A stretch of 64,000 nucleotides of DNA, taken from positions 34,952-98,951 of the forward strand of contig JAEYHP010000087.1 of assembly GCA_023409435.1 (NCBI GenBank), read 5' to 3'. Every line of letters starts with the position of its first letter. Position 1 is the first letter of the stretch. Under the pieces are notes generated by a model. The model made no database searches. It saw only the letters and a list, made by a program, of their open reading frames with translations, and had not been told where the DNA came from. Positions 7,988 to 16,671 of the stretch are shown here, one piece after another. The stretch is from Bacillota bacterium. GTDB lineage: Bacteria; Bacillota; Clostridia; Christensenellales; CAG-138. Made by a program: the position numbers and the translations under genes.

Positions 7988-9055
7988 CTATCGCTCCTCC
8001 AACCATAATTCATCTGTCGCCTGCAATAGCCGTTGCATTTGCTCTTTCGTGCCGATGGTGATGCGCACATAATCGCGGATGCGATCCTGTGAGAAATGCC
8101 GAACCAGCACGCCCTTTTCCTTGAGCTTTTGGTAATACGTTTCGCCGCCCATGCGGCAAGGATTTGCGAACACGAAGTTTGCGTAAGACGGCAGCACTGT
8201 AAAGCCACGCTTTTTGAGTTCCCCCGCGGTGTACGCCCGAACCTCCTGTATGGCTTTTGTACAGCCCGCAAAATACTTCGTATCCGCTATGGCGGCTTCA
8301 GCCGCGAGCAGGGAGAGGCGGTTGAGGTTGTAGGGGTTGAAGGAAAATTTCATGGAATTGAGGTCGGAAATCAGCGCCTTGTTCGCTATGGCAAAGCCGA
8401 TGCGCGCGCCGGCTAACGAACGGGATTTGGACATGGTCTGCACCACCACAAGGTTTTCGTACGAATGGACGAGTTTTACCGCACTCTCCGCGCCGAAATC
8501 CACATACGCCTCATCGATCACCACAACATGCTCCGGGTTGGCTTTTAGGATGCTTTCAATGGCGTCAAGGCCGATCGCCATACCGGTGGGCGCGTTGGGG
8601 TTGGCGATGAATACGGTGCCGCCCGCCGGGCGGTAATCCGCCGGGTCAAGCCGGAACTCGTCATCCAAAGGAACAATGATGGATGGCACGCCGTAGATGC
8701 GCGCGAACACCTTGTAAAACCCGTAGGTGATGTCGGCGTAGCAGGCGGGGGTATCCGTGTCGCAGAAGGCCTGAAAGCAGAAGGCAAGGATTTCGTCCGA
8801 GCCGTTGCCCAGCAGCACCTCGCGTTCGGTTACGCCATAGTAGCCTGCGATTGCTTTCACGGCCCTTCGCGTATCCGGGTCCGGATAGAGGTTGAGCCTT
8901 TCTGTTTCCGCGCGGGAGACGGCCTCCAACACCCCAGGCGAAGGTGGGAAGGGGCTTTCATTGGTGTTCAGCTTGACATACTGCCTATTTTGGGGCTGCT
9001 CGCCAGGTACATAGGGCTGCATTCCCGCAAAGCGTGCGCTTAAAAACTTGCTCAT
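7988..9055 (-). CDS. hisC: Histidinol-phosphate aminotransferase
   Basis: A fold-type I PLP enzyme of 355 residues. The PLP lysine lies in TMSKSRSLAGARIG; NPNAPTG and DEAYVDFG are cofactor-binding motifs. It transaminates imidazole acetol phosphate to histidinol phosphate. It is flanked by hisD (no gap) and hisB (no gap) in the operon. Confidence 0.95.
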   Translation of the reverse strand: MSKFLSARFAGMQPYVPGEQPQNRQYVKLNTNESPFPPSPGVLEAVSRAETERLNLYPDPDTRRAVKAIAGYYGVTEREVLLGNGSDEILAFCFQAFCDTDTPACYADITYGFYKVFARIYGVPSIIVPLDDEFRLDPADYRPAGGTVFIANPNAPTGMAIGLDAIESILKANPEHVVVIDEAYVDFGAESAVKLVHSYENLVVVQTMSKSRSLAGARIGFAIANKALISDLNSMKFSFNPYNLNRLSLLAAEAAIADTKYFAGCTKAIQEVRAYTAGELKKRGFTVLPSYANFVFANPCRMGGETYYQKLKEKGVLVRHFSQDRIRDYVRITIGTKEQMQRLLQATDELWLEER

Positions 9056-10360
9056 TTATTCCTCGCCATCCTCGTCCCCGTCTTCATCGAAGTCAAACCG
9101 CATGCTGATACTTTTTGCATGCGCATCCAAACCCTCGTTCTGCGCAAAGAACACGATCTGTTCCTGTACCTCGCGAAGCGCCTCCTTGCTGTAGTAGACA
9201 AAGGAGGATTTTTTGATAAAGTCGTCCACCGAAAGCGGGGAAGCGAATTTTGCCGCGCCATTGGTGGGCAGTGTGTGGTTGGGGCCTGCAAAGTAATCGC
9301 CCAGCGCTTCGGGGGCATAATGGCCCAGGAACACGCTGCCCGCGTGGCGGATGAGCGCAAGCAGCGCAAACGGGTCTTCCACGCACAGCTCCAGATGTTC
9401 AGGGGCGATTTCGTTGCTCCATTCCGCGGCCTCCCGCAGGGAGGAGAGCACCACGATGCGCCCGTGATCCAGTATGGATTTTTCGGCGATCACGCGGCGG
9501 GGCAGCAGGTAGAGCTGCCTTGCGACCTCGCTCTGCACGGCAAGGGCAAGCTGCTCGCTGGTGGTCAGCAGTATGGCCGCCGCCATAGGATCGTGCTCGG
9601 CCTGGGAAAGCAAGTCCGCCGCCACAAAGAACGGGTCCGCGCTGTCGTCTGCAATCACCAATATCTCGCTCGGGCCCGCCACCATATCGATATCCACCAG
9701 CCCGTACACCTGCCGCTTGGCGGTGGCCACGTACATGTTGCCAGGACCGGTGATTTTATCCACCCTCGGAATGCTCTGTGTTCCGTAGGCCAGCGCGGCG
9801 ATCGCCTGCGCTCCGCCCACCTTATATACCTTGTCCACCCCCGCGATATACGCCGCTGCGAGTATGGGCGCTGCAATGGAACCGTCCGGGGCGGGCGGGG
9901 TGACCATGACGATCTCCTTCACGCCCGCGATTTTGGCTGGTATGGCGTTCATCAGCACGGTACTTGGGTAACTTGCGGTACCGCCGGGGATGTAGATACC
10001 CACGCGATCGAGAGGCAGGATGCGCTGGCCCAAAAGCACGCCTTCCCGCTCGGACATGACAAATCCTTCCTGTTTCTGCTTCTGGTGGAAGGCGCGGATG
10101 TTTTCCGCCGCCTGCCGCATGGTGAACAGCAGCCGGGAATCGGTTTTAGAAAGCGCCGCCTTGATTTCCGCTTCCGTCACTGCAAGGGCGGATAATTCCG
10201 CATGGTCAAATTTCAGGCAATATTTTTTAACTGCATCGTCGCCGTTTTCCTTTACGTCCGCGAGTATGTCCCTTACGGTTTGTTCCGCCTTATCGTATTC
10301 CATGCCGTAGCGGGGCCGAAGCTCCTCGGGCGTTATGCCGGAACTGTGTAAAAGCTTCAT
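9056..10360 (-). CDS. hisD: Histidinol dehydrogenase
   Basis: A 434-residue zinc enzyme that oxidises histidinol to histidine in two NAD-dependent steps. Diagnostic stretches are YIPGGTASYPSTVLM, DKITGPGNMYVATAK, DMVAGPSEILVIAD and SQAEHDP (zinc ligands) and APEHLEL. It overlaps hisG by 4 bases. The C-terminus is unusually acidic (DEDGDEDGEE), which is outside the catalytic core. Confidence 0.97.
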   Translation of the reverse strand: MKLLHSSGITPEELRPRYGMEYDKAEQTVRDILADVKENGDDAVKKYCLKFDHAELSALAVTEAEIKAALSKTDSRLLFTMRQAAENIRAFHQKQKQEGFVMSEREGVLLGQRILPLDRVGIYIPGGTASYPSTVLMNAIPAKIAGVKEIVMVTPPAPDGSIAAPILAAAYIAGVDKVYKVGGAQAIAALAYGTQSIPRVDKITGPGNMYVATAKRQVYGLVDIDMVAGPSEILVIADDSADPFFVAADLLSQAEHDPMAAAILLTTSEQLALAVQSEVARQLYLLPRRVIAEKSILDHGRIVVLSSLREAAEWSNEIAPEHLELCVEDPFALLALIRHAGSVFLGHYAPEALGDYFAGPNHTLPTNGAAKFASPLSVDDFIKKSSFVYYSKEALREVQEQIVFFAQNEGLDAHAKSISMRFDFDEDGDEDGEE

Positions 10361-10983
10361 TCGTTTCCCACCGCCTTTTTGAGCGCATCCGCCATGCGCG
10401 TGATTTCTTCCTGCCGGAACTGGTAGCTTCGTTTGTTCGCGATCAGCCGCGCGCTGCTAACTGCGATATGTTCAAACACCCGCAGGTTGTTTTCCTTCAA
10501 CGTTTTGCCCGTCTCCACAATGTCCACAATCACGTCCGAAAGGCCGAGTAGGGGCGCAAGCTCTATGGAGCCGTTCAATTTAATGATCTCAATCTCCCGG
10601 TCGCGGCTCTGGTAGTATTTCCTGGCCATATGCGGGTATTTTGTGGCCACGCGCACCACCGCGCCGAGATCGTCCTCATATTCGTTTGGCGCGGCAACAG
10701 CCAGTTCGCATTTGCCCAGGCCCAGGTCAAGCAGCTCATATACCTCCGGCTCTGTTTCTAAAAGAACATCCTTGCCCACCACACCGATATCCGCGGCGCC
10801 CCGTTCCACGTAGATTGCGACGTCTGCGGGCTTGATCAAAAGATAGCGCACGCCAGAACGTTCGTCCTCAAACACCAGCTTGCGGCTTTCATCTGATAGC
10901 CCGGCACAGTCGTAGCCCAGGGAGGAAAACAGCTTGTATACGCGGTCTCCCAGTCGGCCCTTGGGCAGCGCAATGTTGATCAT
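10357..10983 (-). CDS. hisG: ATP phosphoribosyltransferase, short form
   Basis: At 208 residues this is the short HisG lacking the C-terminal histidine-binding domain, which works only as a hetero-octamer with HisZ. Motifs are MINIALPKGRLGD, ADIGVVGKDVL and a PRPP-type loop DIVETGKTLKEN. It commits PRPP and ATP to histidine synthesis. It overlaps hisZ by 4 bases, in keeping with the complex. Confidence 0.97.
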   Translation of the reverse strand: MINIALPKGRLGDRVYKLFSSLGYDCAGLSDESRKLVFEDERSGVRYLLIKPADVAIYVERGAADIGVVGKDVLLETEPEVYELLDLGLGKCELAVAAPNEYEDDLGAVVRVATKYPHMARKYYQSRDREIEIIKLNGSIELAPLLGLSDVIVDIVETGKTLKENNLRVFEHIAVSSARLIANKRSYQFRQEEITRMADALKKAVGNE

Positions 10984-12104
10984 AACGCCACCTCCGCAAG
11001 CTGGGTTCCCTCTATTCGGTATACCTTTGCGTTACCTATCTCGTCGGGAAGAGCGGTCAGCGCGCAGACCCGCAGGTTCTTTTTTGTGAGTTGATCAATT
11101 GCCTGGTAGAGCGCTACTAGGTCCGTATTCTCCCCGTAAAGCAATATTGCGTCGTATTTGTTCTGCGCGGGCTGCCGGAAGTAGCGGTCGATCTCATCAA
11201 ATGAGATGCCAAAGCCGATGGCCGCGAGATTTTCTTTGCCCATGCGTTTGAGCAGCAGGTCGTACCGCCCGCCGGAAAGCACCGCGCGCGGCACGCTTTT
11301 GACAAATCCGCGGAACGTCAGCCCGTTGTAATAGTTCGAATCGTTCGTGATCGAAAAATCCAGCCGCAGTGCCTGCGCGTTGCCCGCCGAGGCGAATACG
11401 CTATAGAGTGTGTCCAATTCGCTGAGTGCGTCCCGCATAGCCGCGTTGACGGCCAGCGGACATGCTTCCCTAAGCGCGCTTCCCATCGGCCCGCTCACAC
11501 GGATCAACTGCTCAAGCAGGGTGATTTCTTTCGCGTCAATGCCGTATTCACGCGCGATGGAGGCTAGTTCGTGCGCGTTTTTGCCCTCCAGGCAGCGTAT
11601 CAGCGCTTTTTTCGCTTCCGCGGGGGCGTCGATTGCGGAAAAGAAGCCCGTCAAAAACCCCATGTGGGAGATATCCAGCACATAGTCATTTTCGATCAGC
11701 GCAAGGCTTTTTAATGCGAGGTCTATAAGCTCGATATCCGTATACGGCGTCACAGAGCCGATGTATTCGACGCCGACCTGAAATATTTCCTTGTATTCGC
11801 GTACCTCGCGGCTTTGCCGGTAGACGCTTTCGCTGTAATAGAGCCGCTCCGGGCTTTCCGCCGTGGCGCGCGTGTTTTTGACGATGCTCATGGTGACATC
11901 GGGCTTTAGCGCCATCAGCTTGCCGTTCAAATCTGTGAACGTGATGATCTGCGCACTGCTTAAAAAATCCCGGTGGTCCACGTAAAAATCGTATTCTTCA
12001 AATTTGCCCATGCGAAAGTTCCGGTAGCCACGGCTTTCATACAAGTTCCGCAGCAAGTACGCGGTGCGTTCGCTTTTGCGCAATGAATTCAGTTTCAGTT
12101 CCAA
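10980..12104 (-). CDS. hisZ: ATP phosphoribosyltransferase regulatory subunit
   Basis: A 374-residue paralogue of class II histidyl-tRNA synthetase without tRNA-charging ability. It has motif 2-like stretches (KPDVTMSIVKN, RLYYSESVYRQS) and GGRYDLLLKRMG, and it lacks the anticodon-binding domain of HisS. It confers activity and histidine feedback on short HisG. It is the first gene of the operon, about 27 bases from the predicted transcription start. Confidence 0.94.
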   Translation of the reverse strand: MELKLNSLRKSERTAYLLRNLYESRGYRNFRMGKFEEYDFYVDHRDFLSSAQIITFTDLNGKLMALKPDVTMSIVKNTRATAESPERLYYSESVYRQSREVREYKEIFQVGVEYIGSVTPYTDIELIDLALKSLALIENDYVLDISHMGFLTGFFSAIDAPAEAKKALIRCLEGKNAHELASIAREYGIDAKEITLLEQLIRVSGPMGSALREACPLAVNAAMRDALSELDTLYSVFASAGNAQALRLDFSITNDSNYYNGLTFRGFVKSVPRAVLSGGRYDLLLKRMGKENLAAIGFGISFDEIDRYFRQPAQNKYDAILLYGENTDLVALYQAIDQLTKKNLRVCALTALPDEIGNAKVYRIEGTQLAEVAL

Positions 12105-12137
12105 GCGATATTCTCCTTCCGTGTTTCCCTGTTGGCT

Positions 12138-12166
12138 AGTATACTCTGCTTTCGCGCGGTAGTCAA
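12138..12166 (-). promoter_or_regulatory. Promoter of the histidine operon
   Basis: TTGACT (12166-12161), a 17-base spacer and TATACT (12143-12138) on the minus strand. The leader to hisZ is only about 27 bases, so no T-box or attenuator fits between promoter and operon. Confidence 0.85.
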
Positions 12167-12230
12167 GTAGCGTGCTAAAGCGAGGAAGTAATCTTTATAT
12201 ATCTATCATACCATACGGAGCAACCCGCAA

Positions 12231-12257
12231 AAAACAAAAAACCCGCATTTCTGCGGG
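12231..12257 (-). terminator. Rho-independent terminator (minus strand)
   Basis: Stem CCCGCA / TGCGGG with a 4-base loop, followed on the minus strand by TTTTTTGTTTTTT. It is about 215 bases beyond the DUF47 stop and may be a second terminator for that operon, or end an unseen RNA. Confidence 0.75.
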
Positions 12258-12441
12258 CGGAGCTGTAAAAAGGTGTACATATGTTTCGCTCCCGCGGTGG
12301 CGCCTTAGCGGTGGGAAGCGCCTAGGCCCAGGCTTGCGGGCCGTCACGGAATTTGTTTCATAACGGGAAGGGCTCCACTACGGCCGTTCTTAAGGAAAGG
12401 GGGTGGGGGAAACGCAGTTTCCCCCACAATAAAAATTCACG
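12258..12441. other. GC-rich intergenic stretch with palindromes, no gene seen
   Basis: There is no convincing ORF between the two minus-strand terminators. It contains a 10-bp perfect inverted repeat (TGGGGGAAAC / GTTTCCCCCA, 12404-12426) without a T-run, and GGAGC / GCTCC arms around 12261-12292. It could hold a small RNA or dispersed repeat debris. I compared it by eye with 6S, SRP and tmRNA cores and found no match. Confidence 0.5.
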
Positions 12442-12460
12442 TCGGCGCTGTAAGCGCCGA
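12430..12460 (-). terminator. Terminator after the DUF47 gene
   Basis: An 8-bp perfect stem (TCGGCGCT / AGCGCCGA, 3-base loop) begins 12 bases past the DUF47 stop and is followed, after a short spacer, by ATTTTTATT on the minus strand. Confidence 0.65.
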
Positions 12461-12471
12461 TACCTGGTTTC

Positions 12472-13086
12472 TTATGTCTTCGTGATAATGATACTTTCCA
12501 CGCAGTTGGCTACGTCCTCGCAGTCGTCCAGCGCGTTTTCAAGCTCGTCATACACCTTGTGGAGCTTCATCAGCGCAATGGGATCCTTCTCATGCGTGAA
12601 AAGTTCCCGCAGCGCTTCCTTGTAGCAGCGGTCGCCGACCTCCTCGATGCGGTTGATATCGATAATCAGCTCGTAGAGCCGGTTGCTCTTTTTTCCGCGG
12701 TGCAGTTCGCTCATCAGCTGTGCAAGCTCTTCGCAGGCCTTGACGATGAGGTCGGCCATGGTGCGCATGGGAGTGGTGACTTCCGTCACGTTCATCATCC
12801 ACAGGTTGGCCGCCACGGAATCGATGCTGTCTATGATATCATCCGTTTCCTTTGCGATCTGGTAAATATCGTCGCGGTCGATTGGCGTAATGAACGCTAC
12901 ATTGAGATATTCGCAGACGGTGTGCATGTGGGAGTCCGCGTCCTGCTCTGTCTTTTTGATGGCGGCGAACTCCTCTTCGAGCAGCCGGTTTTCATCCAGC
13001 AGCTTCTGAAGGGCCTTCGCGCCCTTTAAGCAGAAGGCGATGCCCTGCTCGAACATATCGTAGTAATTCAAATCTTTCTTTGCCAT
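12472..13086 (-). CDS. DUF47 / PhoU-like phosphate transport accessory protein
   Basis: A 204-residue all-helical protein of the DUF47 family, distantly like PhoU. Typical features are EEEFAAIKKTEQDADSH, FITPIDRDDIYQIAKETD and LHKVYDELENALDDCEDVAN, acidic helices likely to bind metal. Such proteins are nearly always paired with a PiT permease and are thought to regulate it. Here it starts 19 bases after the PiT gene. Role is known for the family by association only. Confidence 0.92.
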   Translation of the reverse strand: MAKKDLNYYDMFEQGIAFCLKGAKALQKLLDENRLLEEEFAAIKKTEQDADSHMHTVCEYLNVAFITPIDRDDIYQIAKETDDIIDSIDSVAANLWMMNVTEVTTPMRTMADLIVKACEELAQLMSELHRGKKSNRLYELIIDINRIEEVGDRCYKEALRELFTHEKDPIALMKLHKVYDELENALDDCEDVANCVESIIITKT

Positions 13087-13105
13087 ACCTAATCTCCCTT
13101 AGAAT

Positions 13106-14104
13106 TTAAAATATTGCATGCAGCAACAGGGCCATGACGTATCCAATCAGCCCGCAGGCGGGGAACGTGAGTATCCAGGCGGTGACCATCTCTTTTACAA
13201 TTCCCCAGTTCACGTTGCTTAACCTGCGTGCCGCGGCAGCGCCCATAATGGCGGTACCCTTAGTGTTGGTGGTGCTAAGCGGTATTCCCCATACAGTGGC
13301 TGCCAGCATGCAGGCGGAAGCTGCGACCTCTGCGGAAAAGCCCTGGTATTTTTCGATTTTTACCATATCAAGCCCCATGGTTTTGATAATGCGGTATCCG
13401 CCGATCGAGGTGCCGACCGCCATCAGCAGCGAGCAGAACACCATGACGTACCATGGGATGAAGTTTTCCCCGCCCGGCATAGCGACGCCGCCCAGAGAAA
13501 GCGCAAACACAAGCACGCCCATGAATTTCTGGCCGTCCTGCGCGCCGTGGCTGAACGCCATTGCCGAGGCGGAAGCGACCTGCCCGATGGAGAATATTTT
13601 GTTTGCTTTATGACGGTTGACGTTGCGGAAGAGTTTGGCGATAAGAGAAGTGAAAAGCCCGCCGGAGAGGAACCCCAGTATAGAGGAAATGCCCAAACCA
13701 AGAAAGACCTTTTGCCATTCGGCCCAGCTGACCGAGGCGATACCGCCGCCGGCCAATGCTGCGCCGGTCAGTCCGGCAATCAGCGCGTGGCTTTCGCTGG
13801 TGGGGATGCCAAAGCGCCACGCGCCCACCGCCCAAATGACGATGGAAAGCTGCGCCGCCGCCAGTGTGATGAGCCCATCCGTTCCGGGAGTCAGCTCTAT
13901 GATGTTGGAAATTGTCTTGGCCACCGCCGTACCCATGAGCAGCACGCCCAAAAGGTTGAATATCGCCGCGAGTATGACGGCCTTGCGGGGGCTCAGTACT
14001 CTGGTAGAAACCACAGTGGTCAGTGCGTTGGGTGCATCCGTCCAGCCGTTTACAAAGATGGACGCGCATACGAGTAAAATGACGAGTATAAGGCCGGTCT
14101 GCAT
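13106..14104 (-). CDS. pit: PiT-family inorganic phosphate transporter
   Basis: A 332-residue, roughly ten-helix permease with the two inverted PiT signatures NGWTDAPNALTTVVSTRVL near the N-terminus and SHGAQDGQKFMG in the middle. It imports phosphate with a cation. The frame is open 20 codons further upstream, but that part is Arg/His-rich and lacks a Shine-Dalgarno; MQTGLILVILLV begins the first membrane helix. The site before the chosen start is weak (AAAGG at some distance). It is co-transcribed with DUF47. The roughly 200-base leader has conspicuous secondary structure. Confidence 0.92.
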   Translation of the reverse strand: MQTGLILVILLVCASIFVNGWTDAPNALTTVVSTRVLSPRKAVILAAIFNLLGVLLMGTAVAKTISNIIELTPGTDGLITLAAAQLSIVIWAVGAWRFGIPTSESHALIAGLTGAALAGGGIASVSWAEWQKVFLGLGISSILGFLSGGLFTSLIAKLFRNVNRHKANKIFSIGQVASASAMAFSHGAQDGQKFMGVLVFALSLGGVAMPGGENFIPWYVMVFCSLLMAVGTSIGGYRIIKTMGLDMVKIEKYQGFSAEVAASACMLAATVWGIPLSTTNTKGTAIMGAAAARRLSNVNWGIVKEMVTAWILTFPACGLIGYVMALLLHAIF

Positions 14105-14777
14105 GCGGTTTTTTAACCTTTCTAAATGAAAAGCGTGAGGTCGGAAGCGGAAAACAATGTGCATACATGCTTGTCCCGCATCATAGAAGCCTCCGCCACT
14201 TCTTCGTGTGGAAGTCTTTCCTTTACAAAGCGCCGGTTTCTTTTAATGGTTGACCCGCAAAATGCGGGTGAATTCCATAAAACGCATGCGAAATGTAAAG
14301 GGCTTGATTTTGACTTTACATCAGTATAACATAATGCGCTTGTGCATAGGGGACTTTATGAATAAAAATCAAAACAAATTTCAGCCAAACCCGAGCAGAT
14401 GCGACCAGTATTTCCAATAATATTCAATGCATTGGTTCGTTTCGACCGGCCTGGTCTCAAGATGGGAAGCGGCACCTAAGCAAACGGAAGATTGCGCATG
14501 CAAAATCGTGCAGCAATCCCACAGCATTACGCCATAGGTAACGTTGCGAAATTTGGCGTATTTTTGCACCAAAACACGGTATATGCGCTATAGCGTACGG
14601 GCAACGCTTATGATACCATTTTCATACTATGCACATAACCAAGATTGCCTGTTTATGGCTATTTTAAACTTAGGCGCTTTTGATTGCCGCTGCATAAAAA
14701 AACTTGAACTGAGAGAAAAGAAGGAGTAAGAACGGTGGACGCCTGCAATATACAGAAGGAAGAGAGCGCACCAACCC
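14105..14777. other. Long divergent intergenic region between pit and the K+ importer
   Basis: This 673-base, AT-richer stretch has no convincing protein gene except a short upstream ORF at its right end. Toward pit it contains a perfect hairpin (ACCCGC-ATTTT-GCGGGT around 14253-14269) enclosed by CTTTACA / TGTAAAG arms (14219-14299), and a TTTACA-N5-ATAACA direct repeat at 14315-14331 next to a minus-strand TATACT. Toward the K+ importer I see A/T-rich sequence and a GATTGC / GCAATC hairpin near 14490-14518. No named riboswitch was recognised. Confidence 0.5.
14315..14331. promoter_or_regulatory. Candidate Pho-box-like direct repeat upstream of pit
   Basis: TTTACA and ATAACA are spaced by 5 bases (11-bp period), the pattern of PhoP/PhoB-type boxes in AT-rich Gram-positives. 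It overlaps a minus-strand -10-like TATACT. Its orientation is opposite to the usual one relative to pit, so this is tentative. Confidence 0.3.
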
Positions 14778-14788
14778 ATGCTGCATAA
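14735..14788 (+). CDS. 17-codon upstream ORF overlapping the K+ importer start
   Basis: A GTG-initiated ORF has an excellent AAGGAG eight bases upstream, while the downstream importer start has only a distant AAGGAAG about 15 bases away. The ORF ends with TAA at 14786-14788, eight bases inside the importer gene. This arrangement suggests translational coupling or a leader-peptide control. The peptide is MDACNIQKEESAPTHAA. Its reality rests on the spacing alone. Confidence 0.4.
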   Translation: MDACNIQKEESAPTHAA

Positions 14789-16619
14789 GCTCAAACAGAT
14801 TTTTTTGGGGCGCTCCCTCCAAAGCGCCGAGGAAACGTCCGAAAAATTCAACGTTCTGTGGGGATTGCCCATACTCTCGAGTGACGCCATCTCTTCCGTC
14901 TCCTATGCGTGCGAAGAAATTTTAATGGTGCTCATCCCGCTTTTGGGTATGGCGGCATACCAGCCGCTGCTGGGCACCGCACTCGCGATCATTGCACTGC
15001 TGTTTATCCTGGTGTTTTCCTACCGGCAGACCATAGACAATTACCCCAACGGCGGCGGTTCATACAGCGTGGCGAGCGATAATCTGGGCCGCATCCCGGG
15101 CCTTATTGCAGCGGCGTCTTTGTCTATTGACTATGTGCTCACCGTGGCGGTCAGCGCCAGTTCCGGCGTGGCGGCCATCACATCGGCTTTTCCGGAGCTT
15201 CTGCCCTATAAGGTGGGCCTTGCGCTCATCATCATTTTGTTCCTGACGCTCGGGAACCTTCGCGGCATCCGGGAATCCTCCGTGCTGTTTGGCGTTCCCA
15301 CTTATCTCTTTATCGGCACAATTCTGACCATGATATTTGTGGGCCTCTTTAAGGTGTTGGTACTCGGCATCGTGCCCGAGCCCACCGCGCCTCTTATGCA
15401 GCCCGCAGAGGATCTGACGCTGTTCCTGTTCCTCAGGGCGTTTTCTTCCGGCTGTACGGCCTTGACTGGCGTGGAGGCCGTGAGCAACGGCATTCCCAAC
15501 TTTAAGGAACCCGCGCAGAAGAATGCCAAAAAGGTGCTCACGTTCCTTGCGCTCATCGTGCTTATCATATTCGGCGGGGTCTGCGCTTTGGCTGCCGTCT
15601 ACAAGGTCGCTCCCCGGGAAGGCATGACGGTAGTCGCGCAGATTGCGGCGCAGGTATTTGGCGGGAATTCGGTAATGTTCTATGTGGCGCAGGCCACAAC
15701 CGCCATTATACTCATTATGGCCGCCAACACGGCGTTCGCGGACCTGCCGCTTCTTCTATCCCTGTTGGCGCGGGATGGTTTCATGGCCCGGCAATTTCGG
15801 CACCGCGGCGCGCGGCTGAGTTTTAGTAACGGCATCATGCTGCTCTTTATCGTGGCGAGCTTGCTGGTCGTTTTCTTCCATGCGGACACACACCAGCTGA
15901 TCCCTCTCTACGCTGTGGGCGTATTCCTTTCCTTTACGCTTTCCCAGATGGGCATGTATAAGCGATGGGTCACCCGCAAGGAAGGCAACTGGAGGCATAA
16001 GGCGTTCATCAACGGCTTTGGCACGATCATTACGGCGGTCACCTGCATCATCATTGCGGTAAGCAAATTCACCCACGGCGCATGGATGGTGATCATCTGC
16101 ATTCCCGTGCTGGTTCTTTTGATGCTGCGCATCCGCAGCCATTATGACCATGTACGCGAAAATCTGATGATCAACTGCGATCCTTCGGCGCTTTTGTTTA
16201 AGGAGCCGCCCAAGAACCATGTGCTGCTGCCGGTGGCGTCCATCAACAAATCCTTTATCAAGGCGCTCAACTATGCGCTTACCCTGAACGGGGAAATTGA
16301 GATCTATCATGTGAGTACCGTCAAGGAAGCGACGGACAAGCTTGTGCGCCAATATAACCAGCTGGGGCTTGATATCCCGCTGGTGATCGAGGAAGCGCCC
16401 TATCGCAACGTCAACGAGGTGCTGCTCTCCCATGTGGATCAAAAGCACGCTGCGCTGAACAAACATGAAATGCTCACGGTCGTGTTGCCGCAGTTCATCA
16501 TCCCCAAGTGGTGGAACAATCCGCTGCACAACCAGACGGCGCGGTTATTGAAGAGCTCGCTGTTCAGGCGGCGCAACCTCGCGGTGGTAACGATCCCGTA
16601 TATCATCAATGAAAAATAG
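14778..16619 (+). CDS. kimA: KimA-type potassium importer (APC superfamily)
   Basis: A 613-residue protein close in length to Bacillus KimA (YdaO). About twelve membrane segments span residues 40-470, with SSDAISSVSYACEEIL and the DNYPNGGGSYSVA loop typical of the KUP/KimA group, followed by a roughly 150-residue cytoplasmic domain (PKNHVLLPVASINKSF onward) like that of KimA. It is expected to import K+ with protons. In many Bacillota such genes are controlled by c-di-AMP, but I found no convincing ydaO riboswitch upstream. The plain alternative is a generic amino-acid permease, which the C-terminal domain argues against. Confidence 0.85.
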   Translation: MLHKLKQIFLGRSLQSAEETSEKFNVLWGLPILSSDAISSVSYACEEILMVLIPLLGMAAYQPLLGTALAIIALLFILVFSYRQTIDNYPNGGGSYSVASDNLGRIPGLIAAASLSIDYVLTVAVSASSGVAAITSAFPELLPYKVGLALIIILFLTLGNLRGIRESSVLFGVPTYLFIGTILTMIFVGLFKVLVLGIVPEPTAPLMQPAEDLTLFLFLRAFSSGCTALTGVEAVSNGIPNFKEPAQKNAKKVLTFLALIVLIIFGGVCALAAVYKVAPREGMTVVAQIAAQVFGGNSVMFYVAQATTAIILIMAANTAFADLPLLLSLLARDGFMARQFRHRGARLSFSNGIMLLFIVASLLVVFFHADTHQLIPLYAVGVFLSFTLSQMGMYKRWVTRKEGNWRHKAFINGFGTIITAVTCIIIAVSKFTHGAWMVIICIPVLVLLMLRIRSHYDHVRENLMINCDPSALLFKEPPKNHVLLPVASINKSFIKALNYALTLNGEIEIYHVSTVKEATDKLVRQYNQLGLDIPLVIEEAPYRNVNEVLLSHVDQKHAALNKHEMLTVVLPQFIIPKWWNNPLHNQTARLLKSSLFRRRNLAVVTIPYIINEK

Positions 16620-16630
16620 AAAAGAAATAA

Positions 16631-16660
16631 AAAAGAGCGCTCCGTTCGGAGCGTTCTTTT
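16631..16660. terminator. Bidirectional terminator between kimA and the TSUP permease
   Basis: Stem CGCTCCG / CGGAGCG with a TT loop, extended by flanking A and T runs on both sides, so it can terminate both convergent genes. Confidence 0.85.
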
Positions 16661-16671
16661 GTAAAATGGCT

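Noticed and set aside
12105..12137. T-box or his leader peptide for the histidine operon
   Set aside because: The predicted leader is about 27 bases and has no run of histidine codons or T-box sequence.
14220..14420. Possible ydaO (c-di-AMP) riboswitch upstream of the K+ importer
   Set aside because: Only GCGGGTGAATTCC resembles the motif. The later conserved parts (GGTAGG and the CCGAA...CAGCTAAC segment) were not found in the right order.
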